Both the position numbers and the translations under genes were made by a program. A DNA stretch of 64,000 bases from Mallotus nudiflorus (lineage: Eukaryota; Streptophyta; Magnoliopsida; Malpighiales; Euphorbiaceae): NCBI GenBank assembly GCA_947683625.1, contig CANTUR010000049.1, positions 8,968,501-9,032,500 of the forward strand. Reading direction: 5' to 3'. Below, one piece after another: positions 10,500-23,069 of the stretch. Below the pieces are notes generated by a model. That model worked only from the letters and a program-made list of their open reading frames with translations. It was not told the origin of the DNA and searched no databases. Within the stretch, counting starts at the first letter, position 1. Each line of letters starts with the position of its first letter.

Positions 10500-11341
10500 G
10501 TAAGCAAAACAGCATTCATATCATTGACCATAGGAAAAACAACATCCTTGTCCGCATAAAGATCAGACATTATTACATCAGTTTCTTTATAAAAAACATC
10601 AATAAAACTATCACTAATGACAATAGCTAAGTCTTGGGGTGGTTGCTCCTCAAGTGGCAGACACAACAGCTCCTCAACAGCATTATCACCCATCATTTCA
10701 ATTACTTGCTTCATGACTTCCTCTTTGTTGTTGGCTACTAGGTTTTCCACAATCTGCTCCTTGAAGATCTTAAACCCAGGGACATCCTTTCCAGCCACGT
10801 TAACAGATTCTTTGGTGCCTAGATAATACTTGCACTCCTTTGGTTTAATGAAGTTCTCGCTTAGTGGTCCAATTCTTCCCAAAGGCTTATTTCTTTTTAC
10901 TTTCTCCTTGTTCTTTGCTCTTCCACTAGTTGGTCCTGCCTTAGTACATCCCAAACCTTTCGTATGGTATTGGGTCTTAATGTTCGGGGGCCTAAGACTT
11001 CCTTGTTCATTCTTTTTGAGCCCCTGTCCAGGTCGATAATTCATGCTTTCCATTATTTTTGCAACCTTGAGATCCATCCCATCAAATATTCCAACAACTT
11101 GAAAACTAGGCAAAGCACACACTTGCTTCTGTTTATCAAGTATAGCTGCCACAATTGCATTAATTCCAACTTCGATTGTCATGACATCTCCTTCATGAGG
11201 GAATTTTATTTTCTGGTGCATAGTTGAAGGTACTCCTCCCAAGACATGAAACCATGGCCTTCCCAATAGTAAGGTATAGGTGACAGGGATGTCCAGTATA
11301 GTAAATTCAATAGTTGACTCTACGAGCCCTGTTTTGACCAA
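10469..11341 (-). pseudogene. Tat element 1 protease C-terminus with G-patch-like domain
   Basis: A 290-codon open frame. The start has TLLLGRPWFHVLGGVPST, the conserved end of a retroviral-type aspartic protease. About residues 80-125 look like a G-patch (MESMNYRPGQGLKKNEQG...GLGCTK), a small Gly-rich RNA-interaction module often found in this region of Tat elements. The C-terminal part is acidic and links to RT. It continues directly from the upstream frame ending at 11345, where a single stop separates the two. Confidence 0.75.
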
Positions 11342-11344
11342 AGC

Positions 11345-12394
11345 CTAAAATGTTCCCTCCACATTCCTGGTACTGTCATCATAAGCTTTGATTATAAGGT
11401 TTGAAATCATCAAGTCATCTACTTTCAAACCCAAATTAGGCAGGATCTTTAGCGGGCATACATTTATAGCTGAACCATCATCGACCATAGCACAATTGGT
11501 TCTTTTTCCCCTCACCTCAACTAGGATAAATAATGCCTTATTATGGTTTCTTCCTTCTAATGGCAAGTCATCATCTGAGAACGTTATCAACCCGTGTTTC
11601 TTTTTTGTAGCCTTTACTACCATAGCTTCTGGAGTAACGGCTGTTTCAATATTCATGTTCAATAGAGCTTTGACAAGAACTTTTCTATGGCTGCCTAAAT
11701 GCATCAGTAATTCCCAAATGCTGACATTTGCCTTGGCTTTCTTCTGTTGTTCCAAAATCATATCCTCTTTCCGTTCTTCTTCTATCTTTGCATCTTTTTT
11801 TTCTTCTCTTTCTATTACTCTTTCTATTTTATTTTCTATTGCTTTATAATTCTTCCCACTTCTAGTGACATGCTTCACTTTAGGATCATCACTCCAAACA
11901 TCAAAACCGCCTGGGCATTCCTCATCAGAGTCATACCATATGCCAATAACTCCAATAATTCGGTCTCTTTTCCCATTTTTCCACACTTCCATTATGCATG
12001 TTTCCTTCCTTTTCAGATCTTCCATATTGAGCTTGCCTATGTGTTGATTTAGCAAATCTTCAACTCCTTCTTGAGACTGTTTAAGAACCAGAGGCTCATC
12101 CTTAAATTCATCACCCCACCTTATAAGCACAATTGATTCAATGGGGATGTCAGCGAAAGTGGGCTTAGAATAGAATACTCTGTAATTAAAATTGCTCGAA
12201 GGTTGTCCCAACAGATCTTCAACCCACGGTGGCTGCTTAGGAATTTCAGGCTCTTCTTTTACCGACTTATCATCAAACTCATCTCCCCAACCTGAGGGCT
12301 TAATTGATTCAATAGGGATATCAGCAGAGGGTGGTTTTGAGTAAAATACTCCGTAATCAAACTTGCCTGAGGGATGGCCCAGTAAATCTTCCAC
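11345..12394 (-). pseudogene. Tat element 1 gag-protease linker and protease active site
   Basis: A 349-codon open frame. The N-terminal half has two imperfect copies of a motif around DLLGHPSGKFDYGVFYSKP...ADIPIES, then a charged Lys/Glu segment. Near the C-terminus VEVRGKRTNCAMVDDGSAIN holds the aspartic protease active site in a D-x-G-S-A form. The frame ends two codons before the next open frame, so one nonsense mutation divides the protease. Role if intact: cleavage of the Gag-Pol precursor. Confidence 0.75.
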
Positions 12395-12399
12395 TCCTC

Positions 12400-13970
12400 T
12401 CTGTGGTTGTCTGAAAGGTTCTCCATTTATAGGGTTGAGGTCCTCAAAGGAGCTTGATCATCATGGTGATCATCATGATGGCTGGGGGTGGAACATTTTG
12501 ATAGTCTAGGAAAGGGTTATTTCTGGTGTTTGGGTTAGAGTTGGATTTTTCAAGGTTGGTGATTTTTCAGAGTCTATCAGGTTTTGGATCTTATGTTTTA
12601 GGCAGATACAATTGTCTGTAGGATGGCCAACAGCATGGTGGAATTTACAGTAACTGTTAGGGTCAAAATTAGGGACATTTGAGTTTAGTGGCTTGAAAAA
12701 GGTCAGGGGTCAGAGTATGCCTTTTTGGATTAGTCTCTGTAGGACTTTGGAGCATGGCTGATTAAAATTAGAGAATCTCCTAGGTTGCTAAACTATGTGA
12801 ACCTCTACATTCCGGCTAGTGCTCCCCTATTATGTGCTCCCAATTAAGTAATTTTGAGTTACTGTGCCTCTAGAACTCTTCTTTTTCTCATTCTCTATCT
12901 CTTCAACTTGTAGACTGTCATTATATAGATCTATGAAGGTCTTTAGGGTTCATCATTTGTAGTCTTTCAACCAAATTAGGTGATACATTACGAACAATCA
13001 TCCTAACTTGATACTTTTCAGCCAGTTTATTTGTCATCAGTCCTGCCTTATTCATGAATCTGGTGAGGAAATCAAAAAAGGATTCTTTAGGTTTTTGCTT
13101 AGTCAGCTCCAGATCCCTAATAAACACTTGTAATCGAGTGTTATAATCATATTGTTTCAAAAAATCATTACATAGTTCTTTTCAGTCAGCTCTAATAGAC
13201 TTTTCTAACCCATGGTACCAGTTCACAGCCATTCCTTCTAAAGATAGCATAAACAACCTAGTGACTACCACTAGAGGTGCTTTTGTAGTGCTCATAGTTA
13301 TAATGTATTGACTCAAGTGAATTCTAGGATCTCCAGTCTTGTCAAACTTCTGTAGCTAAGGCATTTTAAACTTGTCAGGCCTATCTTAGTCAAAAGAATA
13401 TCCCATTTGCAACATGTCATCAAAGTCAAAAGAATATCCCATTCCTTTTCCTCTAATCAGCTCTTCCATCTTGGACATTTTCTGAGTCAGTGCTTGCATC
13501 TACTTGGACTCAAGGTCTTGAACCAATTCAAGTGATTCTCTCTTAGCTTTCTCTATCAGGTAGTTCTCAATATCTTCTACCTTCACCTCAACAGCAGGTG
13601 GATTCCTAGCAATAGGTTGCTCCCCAATATTATTGGCAGCGAGCGAAGCATCTATAGTAACAGGTAGGATAATAGCAACAGGAAATTTTTCAATTATAGG
13701 GGGAGGCACAATAGCAGCAGTAGGTTGCATTAATCCAGATAAGGCCTATCTTAGTTCATCCTGCATCATTGCCCTTATGTTATCCATCAAAGCCCCCTTA
13801 ATATCTTCTATGGTCCATTTCCCTCTTTGTTGTTGTTCCATTTCTAAATGCTCAGTTGGAATTGGTTCAGCTTCCAAATAGAGCAGGTTGATAGGACTCC
13901 CCTCTAGTCTCTTCAATCTATGAAGAATGCCTTGAGCTATGGACTTCGAACTTAAATCAACTCTGGTCAA
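12400..13970 (-). pseudogene. Tat element 1 gag
   Basis: Broken into open pieces at 13970-13746, 13730-13500 and 13160-12921. The last holds the retrotransposon gag core (LTKQKPKESFFDFLTRFMNK...QVRMIVRNVSPNLVERL). The first pieces are charged, with a Met/Gln-rich stretch. 12400-12900 continues to the linker with stops in all frames. Role: the capsid-like protein of the element. Pieces are assigned by order and the gag core. Confidence 0.7.
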
Positions 13971-13989
13971 TCTGCCACCTCTTCATCCC

Positions 13990-14795
13990 CAAACACAAGA
14001 AGACCTAAATGAATCTATGATGGCTACAAAAAAAGGTGTTAGTATGATGCGTGGACTGTATGTATGCATGTATGCATGATGCATATGTTTATACAACAAG
14101 TAGCAAGTATCAAGAAGCAATCAACAGGCAACATGCAAGCATAAGCCTTCCAACCTTATTCCTTCTACACACATGTTCAATGGAGTTTCTTTCCCTAGGA
14201 TTTTTTGTCTTGGCCTTCATATCAATAGGGGATATTAAGAGCCAACGTGCATGCTCTCTTTAAAACAAAAACACAGAAACAACATTTCTAAATATAAAGG
14301 TCAAGCCTAATCCTTATTAGCCTGAATGAGCTTCAAAGGTATAGGCCTGGGCTTTTATAAATAGAAATACCTCATGGAAATTCAAACAAACAAGAACTTT
14401 GGGTACAAATCCTAGGGGAAGTAAATAGGCCATTATATGTGGTTAGGGTCTGGTGAAAAGTTAAGGTTCCCTTAGCAAGATGCTCTTTATTATGGACTTT
14501 GAGTTACAGGCCAAGGTCAGAGGGGCCCAACATCCTTTACCAACTCGAGAGAAGATTACCCCCCCTTAAGGACTTGGGTTATAGACTCTGGTCAGATGAG
14601 CCCGGTAATCTCTCTTGAATCAAGTTAAGGCTAAGAGTGATGGTTAGCCAATCTACAACTCCATGAAGCTAGTGGAATCATGGAATCATAAACCAATGCC
14701 ATCAGTTTAGTAGGGACATGGAGAATGAATGCAAGAATGAAATAATAATCGATAAAATAATTCTAAAGAACATAAATAGAATCAATATCTCTTAT
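13990..14795 (-). other. Untranslated leader of Tat element 1
   Basis: Between the PBS and gag, about 800 bp with no long frame on the coding strand. The ORF at 14051-14263 (+) is antisense and matches nothing. ATGCATG repeats at 14058-14085 are the only structure noted. Confidence 0.5.
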
Positions 14796-14813
14796 CCCTA
14801 GTGGAGTCGCCAT
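14796..14813 (-). other. Primer-binding site of Tat element 1
   Basis: Read on the minus strand, ATGGCGACTCCACTAGGG lies directly after the 5' LTR end. TGGCGAC-type sites in this lineage are usually assigned to tRNA-Arg; I did not align it to a tRNA, so the primer identity is tentative. Confidence 0.65.
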
Positions 14814-16819
14814 TATAGATGGTAGGGTTTAGCGCGCGTCCAAGATTTTAGCAATTGTGACACTGTTTAAGCTTAGGGCTTTAGAGAACACACTAACCAC
14901 TGTCACAAAGACATGGCATGGAGATGAGGAGTCACCACCTAGGGTAATAACTGGGATAAATCGAAAAGGTCGTACTTAATTCCCTCAAAGAAAGCTAACA
15001 CCTCAACCAGGAGATTCTGGATACATAACACTAACTTCTCTTAGTCTCGTGTTCATTTAGAATAATTTTATAAATGATTATTTCATCCTCTAATTATATA
15101 TAATTTTATTAAACCCTATTTGACATCCATCTAACCCTAGGCATCTAGTCAATAAAATTACACATAAAAAATGCACTCAAGATTGTATTGTCCCTAAGTC
15201 TTAATTTTATTAAAAAAAGTTAGCTAGCTTTACATTTTATTTATAAGTGAAAAAGAGACTAAAAGTGGGCCTACATTTTTAATTAGTGAGCCTAGATCTA
15301 TTTATTTTAGTTTGTCTAAGGAATGGGCTTAAATATATTCAATTTTAAAGAAAAGTTAAATTAGTGGGCCTAAGTCTAATTTAGTTTTATTTTAAGTGAA
15401 ATGTGAGCCTAGGTCTATTTATTTTAAAAGAAATGAATTTAAGTGAGCTAAGCTAAGTCTAGAAAAGTTTTAATTAACTAAGTGAGCCTAAAATCTAATT
15501 AACCTAATAGGCCTAAGTTGATTTTAATTATTTAAAGTCCTAAACCATTTTTAAGCCTATTTAAAGTGAGTTAGACCTAAGCATGGGCTTGAGGCCCAAA
15601 ATAATATAAAAAAACCCAAAAACATAGCAAAATCAAATCAAAACACATTCACATATGATTTCTAAAAAAACCTAATTTAATTACATACAAACTCTAATTA
15701 ACTAAAGCCGCAATTAATTTTATAAAAGATTACCCAGTGAACCTAGTTTTACTAATTAATTTTAAAGTGCAAAAAATTAAATCTTTCATTATTCCCACTA
15801 CTGGGGCTATTACAAACTACGTACAAAATTAAAATTAAACAATTATACACCCATGAATTAAAAACTACACAGGATACCAGAATGCAAAGTAAAGATAAAA
15901 TCCTAAGTTCTACTGGAAAACAACACAGGTTCTTCCATGGCATTCTATGGACCTTTTGTTCATCTAAACACAGGCAGTATCCTCCTTAATCCACATACGG
16001 ACATCAAAACAAAAACGCAAAAGTAATCAGATTAGTAGTAAAATTGAATAATCAAAACAATAACAAAATGAAAATCATAAAAAATATAAAAGAATGGAAT
16101 AGAAAAGAACACTGATAATTTTAGATGTTGTGCAAATGCCCTTTTTAGCCCTTCAAATTGGATTATCAATGCTGAAATTGAATTATTGTTGATTCTGGAT
16201 TGGAAAGGGCATTCTCAGTAAAGTTTGGATTTTAGGTTTTTTTTTTGCGCAGTCAAGTTTTTTTTTAATCTCTGTGTGTGAGAGTTTCTCTCCGTCTCTT
16301 TGTGAGTCTCCAAAGAAATTCCCCCTATGCACGTAGACTCTTTGCTTTTTAAAGAAAAGTCTGCGCATACTGACTTCCTCCTTTAGAGGAACAAACTCAT
16401 CTCTTCAAAACAGACTGATAAGAATTTGATTTTTGAAAGTTATTTACGTGTTTTGAATGCGTCAAAATCTTTTTTAAATAAAGATAATAATCAAATTCAA
16501 TCTTTAACCAATCAAAACACTAAAAAAAAAGATAAAAAATATGCAAAAAATTGAAAAAAATAGGACTTATTGCACGTAAGTAGTATGCAATGCCGGTCCG
16601 CGGCATTACACCATTGTCGATCCTAAAATTTTTTTAAAATTTTAATTACCAAAAGACCCCTGAAAAATTGACTTCTTTATAATCAAATCCTAAACAATGT
16701 TGCAATTTAGTCCCTAAAGTCCAGAAAATTGACAACCAAGTTCAATTTTTGAATAAATTTCATCATATGGGCTTATGTCGCAATTATGCACAATTGCATC
16801 CCAAAATTGGGTGCTTACA
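14814..16819 (-). mobile_element. 5' LTR of Tat element 1 (2.0 kb)
   Basis: Minus strand, starts TGTAAGCACCC (16819) and ends ...CATCTATA (14814), directly before the PBS. It is similar over its length to the + strand LTR at 28762-30868, including the region with GACGCGCGCTAAACCC at its 3' end. The canonical terminal CA reads TA here. A TATA-like CTTTAAAAAGC (about 16345) before a G-rich stretch is a candidate core promoter, with CATTTAAAAGC at the matching place in the other LTR. Confidence 0.85.
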
Positions 16820-17267
16820 CCCTCGTCCCTCCCTTTTCTTTTATATAGAAAGTACACAAAAAAAAAGCTTGTAGAAGGCACTCCTCTTTGTTTTACTCTA
16901 CTTATTAAATCATAAAAGAAGAGTATGGGTGGCAAATTCAAAGTCTCTTGTGGATTTAAACCCTAAACAAAATTCATTGCCAATAAATTGGGAGATAAGG
17001 TTACACTAATTTTTTTACACATTTTTGAATTTGCTTTGTTAATTAATTTTGATGCACATATTTGAATTTGCGCTATGATTTTTATTATGGGAGACTAGTT
17101 GATTTGTGCCATAATTTTTTATTGTGGGAGACTAGTTGATGTTAGATCATTGTGAATTTTTTAATATAAACAAATTAACAAAATTGAGTTCAAGAAATAT
17201 TGAAGGAGAGGCTAAGTTCAAACATGAGCAAGGTATTAAGACAATCATTTTTTAAAGTAAAATTATT
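16820..17267. other. Spacer with short direct repeat
   Basis: Unassigned sequence between the Tat 5' LTR and LTR copy B. Positions about 17075-17142 contain two copies of a roughly 40-bp unit ending GTGGGAGACTAGTTGAT. No coding or transposon homology recognised, including the missing part of any flanking element. Confidence 0.5.
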
Positions 17268-17964
17268 TGTCACGACCCAAAATAGGGGCCATGACCGGCG
17301 CTAAGGAACGGGAATTTTTCGAATCCGAAACCCGTAGCAAGCCTTTAAAATAAAATAAAAGCACACAATAGTAATAACATAAATAAAATATTTTGTAGCA
17401 GAAATTAAAATCTCATATGCAATAAATATAATCCACCAACTCATTAATAAAACAACTCATCTCATATATAGATAATTTTTTTAATACAAATTTTCATTTC
17501 AATCCTTTAAAATACAAATCTCAAACATATATAATACATAAATCCCACAACTTGACTACAACTACTGCAGTTTTTAGAATATAAAAAAAATCAATTAAGC
17601 AGTTTACATAGTAAAGCTGGGGCAAAAGAAATTTGGCGTAAGGGTCTGCCAGTGAGGTCTGAAGACAAAGACTCTCCTGAAAAATTGTCAACGGAGGGGA
17701 GTCAGACTTCATTGAGTGAATTGCTATAATATATATACATGCATAACTAGATGACAAATGCATACATTCAATAGTATATATAATAAAAATATATATAGGC
17801 AAATACACACAGATGTAGCAAAAATCATTTTATTTAATACTGAAAATAATAACCGTTTATGAAGGATCAAATAGAACCCTAAATGATCCCAACCTAAAAT
17901 AGTGTTAGACAACACTCTAACCATACAGGCTCACTTATTCCAAATAAATTCACTTGTTCCATTT

Positions 17965-18068
17965 GGACAGTAGACTGGCCCTGAGACACTAAGTCAACCG
18001 AGCTCCAGCAGTTTGATTGTTAGTGTGATTGGCCCCGAGACACTAAGTCAACCGAGCTCCAACAATCA
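17965..18068 (-). repeat. Two-unit tandem subrepeat in LTR copy B
   Basis: Two units of about 55 bp containing GAGACACTAAGTCAACCGAGC, followed by CCAGCAG or CCAACAA. This is the counterpart of the three-unit array in copy A. Confidence 0.65.
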
Positions 18069-20169
18069 CACTCTCAAATCACATCACACATCAATCCAAT
18101 CAATATCCATAAATAGGTTAGTAATTTAACCTACAGTCTATCATCGTATCAGTACATACTCAGTCTTAGTGCTGCCCACTGGGTAGCATGTTCTATTGAC
18201 ATCCTTCATTTATATAAAAAACATACATTCATAAAATAAATGATGCATGACATTAATTAAAATAACAATATAAACCATATATATACTAGAAATATACCAA
18301 AAATAAACCAAGTATATTTTGAGTATATATACGTCGAATAATTTCAATTTAATTATAAAATAAACTATAAATATACTTAAAAATATTTTAGGTATAATTC
18401 CATAATAAAACATGCATTTAATTTAAATATACCAAAAATATACCAAAATATACCTAAGCTATACCTAAGTAATTATTAAATCATTTATGCAGATATCATA
18501 CAAATAAAATATACATTTCTAAAACATGCAATCCTAATACAAGTATATATAAAATAACAACTCACAATTATGCGCTCCACGAGACGGATCTGACGGGCCT
18601 GGTCCACTAGGCCTCAGTCTCGACGCAACTAAATAAACAAATGACAATACAAAATTAGAATAAATCTAACATAATTCTAGAGACTCGATCTAAGAGTATC
18701 GGACGTAGAATAAGAATAGGAATTCGATCGGATATCACGTTTTACGAGAATCCTACTGAAAATTCGGCAGAACCTCCCCTGTAAAACGAACATCTCTCTA
18801 CTCAAAGAGTAGAGCCGGTCCTACAAAGAAACACACTTCGAGTAAAAACAGTCTCACAACCCCTCGGTCGGACTCCTAAACTACAATTCTACCGACCGAG
18901 GTTCACAATTCATGAAATAAACATAGAACACATTTAAATTTCAGAAATACCAAAAATGTCCTTTATAAGTCAAAGTATAGCAAATTATGTACTTAAAACA
19001 CTGAAAATAATTATTTAACCGATAAATACATAAAAACCCTAATTTAAATAAAATATTATTAAAAATCCATAAATCTCGATAAATTCATAAATATTAACCG
19101 AAATTCATTTTATAATTCCAAATTACATAATTAGCCCTAAAACATATTAAAAATCATTAAAAACTCATTTATTTACAAAAATAGTATATTATATATAATT
19201 TAAAAATAATTTTCAAAAATTAGTTTTAATTAGTTAAAAATACTAAATAATATTTAAAAATCATTTTTATACCTCAAATAATTATTAAAACCAATTTAAC
19301 TTAATTTTCAACCAATTTATTACCAAATTACCAAAATACCCCTAGTTATATATAAATTCACATAATATACAATAATTATTCAAAAATTCACTAAAAATTA
19401 TAAAATTTCTCAAAAATTAATTTCTCAACATATAATTTAATAAAATCAATAATTATACTCAATTAACCCACTAATTTTAACAAAATACTTATTTAACCTA
19501 ATTTTCTAAAACTCACCTAAACTAAATAAATTCCTAATACTTATAAAAAAAATCACAAAAATTACAAATTAAATTCTAAAATTCATTTTAACCCCTAAAA
19601 ACACCATAAATCACAATTTCACAATTTATTTAATTAATTTACGAAAATTAGAAAATATTAATAAAATAATCAAAAATTCACAAAAATCAAAATAATTCCC
19701 AAAAATTCCAAAAAAATTAAAGCATGTATATTGAGCTACTAGGATCAATCTTTATGAAGGAAGTTAGCTTGAATCATTAAAATCAAAGCTCAAAAAAATC
19801 AAGAACTCATATAGGCTGAAAATGAAAATTGGAAACCTAGGAAAATCTAGACCAAATCAAGTGAACCAAGCTTGGAAATGAACTCACTGGAGCTCAAGGA
19901 GAAGATAGAGACTGGTGGCACTCAAAATGGTGGTCAAAATCATGGTGATCGGAGGTAGCTTCAAATCTCGGGTTCTTTGGCTTTTCACAGCCCAAACTCG
20001 CCGGAAAAGGGAAGAGAGGGTGGCAGAGGAAGCTTGGGAGGGTGGTGGTTGGTTGGGAGGCACTCTGCCTATGTGAGAACGGAATTTGCAGCAATGGATA
20101 GGGGAGGAAGGGCGTCGGGAACTATGGGGAAGGAGAGTGGCACGTATTGTAAATAAACTAAACTTTTAT

Positions 20170-20172
<3 letters not shown>

Positions 20173-20216
<44 letters not shown>
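20173..20216. repeat. (TA)n microsatellite
   Basis: Twenty-two uninterrupted TA dinucleotides in LTR copy B. Copy A has a shorter (AT)n at 1207-1226 at the equivalent place. Confidence 0.95.
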
Positions 20217-20220
<4 letters not shown>

Positions 20221-20389
20221 TTAACTTATATTATAATATATGAATATTATATTCAAAATAATATACACCACATATATAAATAATAACATCTATATACATA
20301 TACATATAACACACATTAATTTGTCAAAACTATATAATATAGGTTTAATTAAGAAAATAAACCCTAATTTATTAAATATGTTATCAAGA

Positions 20390-21300
20390 AGTATCTTGTT
20401 AATCCACCTATTCTGAAATCACCTAGATAGGCTAAGCCATTAGCTTTGTACTTGGCTTTAGAAGAGGATGCAATGGGGGCAATGTTAGCATAAGAAGGGT
20501 CAAATGGAATAGAGCACGCAGTGTACTACCTAAGCAAGAAGTTTCTACCGTACAAGGAAAAATATGATTTAGTAGAAAAGACATGTTTGATTATGATTTG
20601 GGCTACGAGGAAATTAAGGCATTATTTTCAATCTTATAAGGTTCAAGCTATTTTAAGAATAGACCCTCTAAGGTATCTATTTCAAGCATCAGCTCTAGCT
20701 GGAAAAATGTATTGATGGTTGGTACTTTTAACTGAATTTGATATAAAGTACATTACTATAAAGGTAATCAATGGAAGAGCAATAGTAGAATTCTTAGCTT
20801 AGAATGCAATCGAAGGTGAAGAGTAGTGGAATTTGGAGTTTCCAGATGAGAACTTAGTAGTTGTAGAGCACTAGGAGTGGAAACTTTACTTCGATGGAGC
20901 TGTAAACAACAAAGGAGTTGGATTGAGAGTGATTCTTGTTACACCGAAAGGAGAAACCATACCAATGGCAAAGAAACTGAATTTCAAGGTCATAAACAAC
21001 ATGGCCGAGTATGAAGCATGTATCTATAGGATTAAGGTGGCTGTGGCAGCTAGAGAGAAAGATTTATTGGTTTATGGGGATTCAATGTTAGTCATTAATC
21101 AGGCTAACGAAGAATGGGAAGTAAAAGAGGAAAAGTTAAAGCCTTATATCTGCTATTTGAAAGCCTTAATGTAGAATTTCACCAAATGTCTCTTTATCCA
21201 TCTATCCAGAGACAATAATCAGATGGTAAACACACTGGCAACACTCTCTTCAATGATAATCAGATGGCAAACACACTGGCAACACTCTCTTCAATGTGGG
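20390..21300 (+). pseudogene. Tat element 2 RNase H and archaeal-type second RNase H
   Basis: The RT end (KYLVNPPILK-like) leads into the first RNase H (IEHAVYYLSKKFLPYKEKYDLVEKTCL, about 20505-20640). The second RNase H lies at 20877-21175, with catalytic residues visible in LYFDGAVNNKGVG (D), NNMAEYEAC (E) and LLVYGDSML (D). Stops interrupt at 20491, 20713, 20800, 20824, 20872 and 21172, all in one frame. A 41-bp tandem duplication at 21217-21298 then shifts the frame. The second RNase H is typical of Tat elements and helps process the RNA-DNA hybrid. Confidence 0.85.
21217..21298 (+). repeat. 41-bp tandem duplication in element 2 pol
   Basis: Two near-identical 41-bp copies starting AATCAGATGG (T/C)AAACACACTGG. 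The length is not a multiple of three, and the shift (two bases) equals the frame change between the RNase H frame and the integrase frame. It is therefore a late event in a single frame. Confidence 0.9.
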
Positions 21301-22607
21301 ATAGTGCAATTGAGTTGGCCATGAAACCTTTAGTGATCATGAAGTCTAGAGCACCGTGTTATGGGGGTGACCAGATTATGAATATTCAAATGGGGCCTGA
21401 AGAAAAGCCTTGGTTTTATGATGTCTAGAGATTCATTGAAGAAGGAATTTATCCAAATGAAGCAACCTCAAAGGAAAGATATGCTCTTTGTGTTCTTGCA
21501 CGTAACTATGCAAGTCATGACAGAGTATTGTACAAAAGAATGCTGAATGGGATGCAGCTCAGGTGCCTCAAAAAGGATAAAGCTAAAGAGGTGATGCAAA
21601 AGATTCATGTAGGGGCTTACGGTTCTCATATGAATGAGATAATTCTAGCTAAGAAGATACTCAGACAAGGGTATTACTGGATGACTATGGAAAAGGATTG
21701 TATCAGGACAGTAAGACAATGCCATCAGTATTAAATCCACGGGAATCTTAGTCACATGCCTTTAATAGTACTTAATAGTTTATCATCCCCTTGGCCCTTT
21801 GTAGCATGGGGAATTGATATCATAGGAGAAATAAGACCGATAACATCAAATGGGCATAAATACATAGTAGTGGCAATCGATTACTTCTCGAGGTGGGTAG
21901 AGGCAGAATCTTTTAACACTCTGAAAGAAAAACAGATGGCACGGTTCATCAAGAAGAGCCTTATCTGCAGATATGGGGTTCCACATCATATTATGATAGA
22001 TAACGAGGTTCAATTTCAAGCAGAATCAGCATAATTGTTACAAAAGTATGAGATTAAGCACCATAAATCTTCACCTTATCGCCCTCAAGCTAATGGAGCA
22101 GTGGAAGCGGCTAATAAAAATGTTAAGAAAATCCTTTCTAAGATGGTAAAAACTTACAAGGATTGGTCTGAATATCTTCCTTTTGCCTTATAGGGATATA
22201 GGACTACGACTAGAACTGCTACAGGCCAAACACCATGCTCATTGGTATATGGTTGTGAGGCAGTTTTGCCCATAAAAATTGAGATTAAGTCCTTGAGAGT
22301 AGTCACGGAAGCTAAAATAATTGAGAATGAATGGGCACAAAAGAGATATGATCATCTCATATCTCTAGATGAGAAAAGGATGAATGCTTTATTCCCTACT
22401 CAGATATATCAGAGAAGGATAGCAAGGGCATTCAGCAAGAAGGTTAAGCCTGGGAAGATGAAAGTTGGAGATATGGTGTTGAAACAGTCTAGAGCCGTAG
22501 TGTTCGATCCGAGAGGTAAATTTAGATTGAATTGGGAAGGACCATACTTGGTCAAATCGGTCCTACCTAAAGGAGCTACTAAGATTTCAGATCTTGAATA
22601 TGAATAA
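21300..22607 (+). pseudogene. Tat element 2 integrase
   Basis: The zinc-binding N-terminus has H-H-C-C spacing (IHVGAYGSH ... DCIRTVRQC, about 21603-21730). The core has the first Asp in WPFVAWGIDIIG (near 21790), the second in IMIDNEVQF, where the usual Gly is Glu, and the Glu in QANGAVEAANKN. The C-terminal part keeps VKPGKMKVGDMVLKQ and FRLNWEGPYLVKSVLPKGAT. Stops occur at 21426, 21732, 22032 and 22191, with one frame kept to the end at 22607. Function if intact: insertion of cDNA into the genome. Confidence 0.85.
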
Positions 22608-22649
22608 AGTCCGTAAAAAATATGAATAAAAGTATAATAAAGAAAATAA

Positions 22650-22880
22650 AGTCCACTAGTTAGAAAACCTAAAAAGGCTAGTTAGGCAAAAGTTAGGACA
22701 TTCCCACTATTCAGAAAACCCGCAAAGGGCTGACAGGCAAAAGTTAAGGAAATAAATAAAAAGAGAATGGTTCTACTGATTAGAAAACCCATAAAGGGCT
22801 AGTCAAGCAAAAATTAGGGAAATAAAATGTGTGCGAAAAATATTCAATTAGAAAATCCATGAGGACTAGCTGACAACAGG
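22650..22880 (+). repeat. Tandem repeats after integrase
   Basis: Four units of 54-75 bp, near 22657, 22711, 22781 and 22846, with the pattern AGAAAACCCG..AAAGGGCTG.CAGGCAAAAGTTAAGG. A related repeat is found in the intron of the antisense DUF7745-like gene at 23615-23745. Confidence 0.75.
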
Positions 22881-23069
22881 AGTTATGTCATGTGATGTAT
22901 TAAATGTACTCATTATTAGCCCTAATGAATGAATGAATGAATGAAATTGAAATTGAAGTTTTGTTAAGCTTTGCATGTCTTTCTTTATTATAAAGCATAA
23001 GTACTTAAAGGGAAAACAAAACATAAGAAAGCCTAAGACTAGCTTTATGAGACCATTCTAGTGATGTAT

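Larger units (their letters stand above)
5640..16819 (-). mobile_element. Tat/Ogre-lineage Ty3/gypsy retrotransposon, element 1 (defective)
   Basis: Reads leftwards: 5' LTR (16819-14814), primer-binding site, leader, gag, protease, G-patch-like segment, RT and partial RNase H (to 9165), then antisense PMD gene (7351-9164, + strand), repeat array, polypurine tract and a 292-bp piece of 3' LTR (5931-5640). The lineage call rests on the pol sequence, the G-patch-like segment, the PBS and similarity to element 2, which has a second RNase H. Relative to element 2 it lacks about 5 kb covering the rest of RNase H, integrase and the antisense DUF7745-like gene. It has many stops and cannot be autonomous. 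Confidence 0.85.
17268..20389 (-). mobile_element. Long LTR (copy B), related to copy A, reverse orientation
   Basis: On the + strand it begins TGTCACGACCC, the reverse complement of the family's LTR end. It shares with copy A the block at about 18770-18830 (TGTAAAACGAACATCTCTCTAC) and a GC-rich block at 19880-20150. The other end, near 20389, adjoins RT/RNase H sequence of Tat element 2 without a clear TG terminus, so it may be truncated there. Length about 3.1 kb, like copy A. No internal gag or pol is attached. Confidence 0.6.

Noticed and set aside
14051..14263. Small + strand ORF in the Tat leader
   Set aside because: Antisense to the element, no motif, not seen in the partner.
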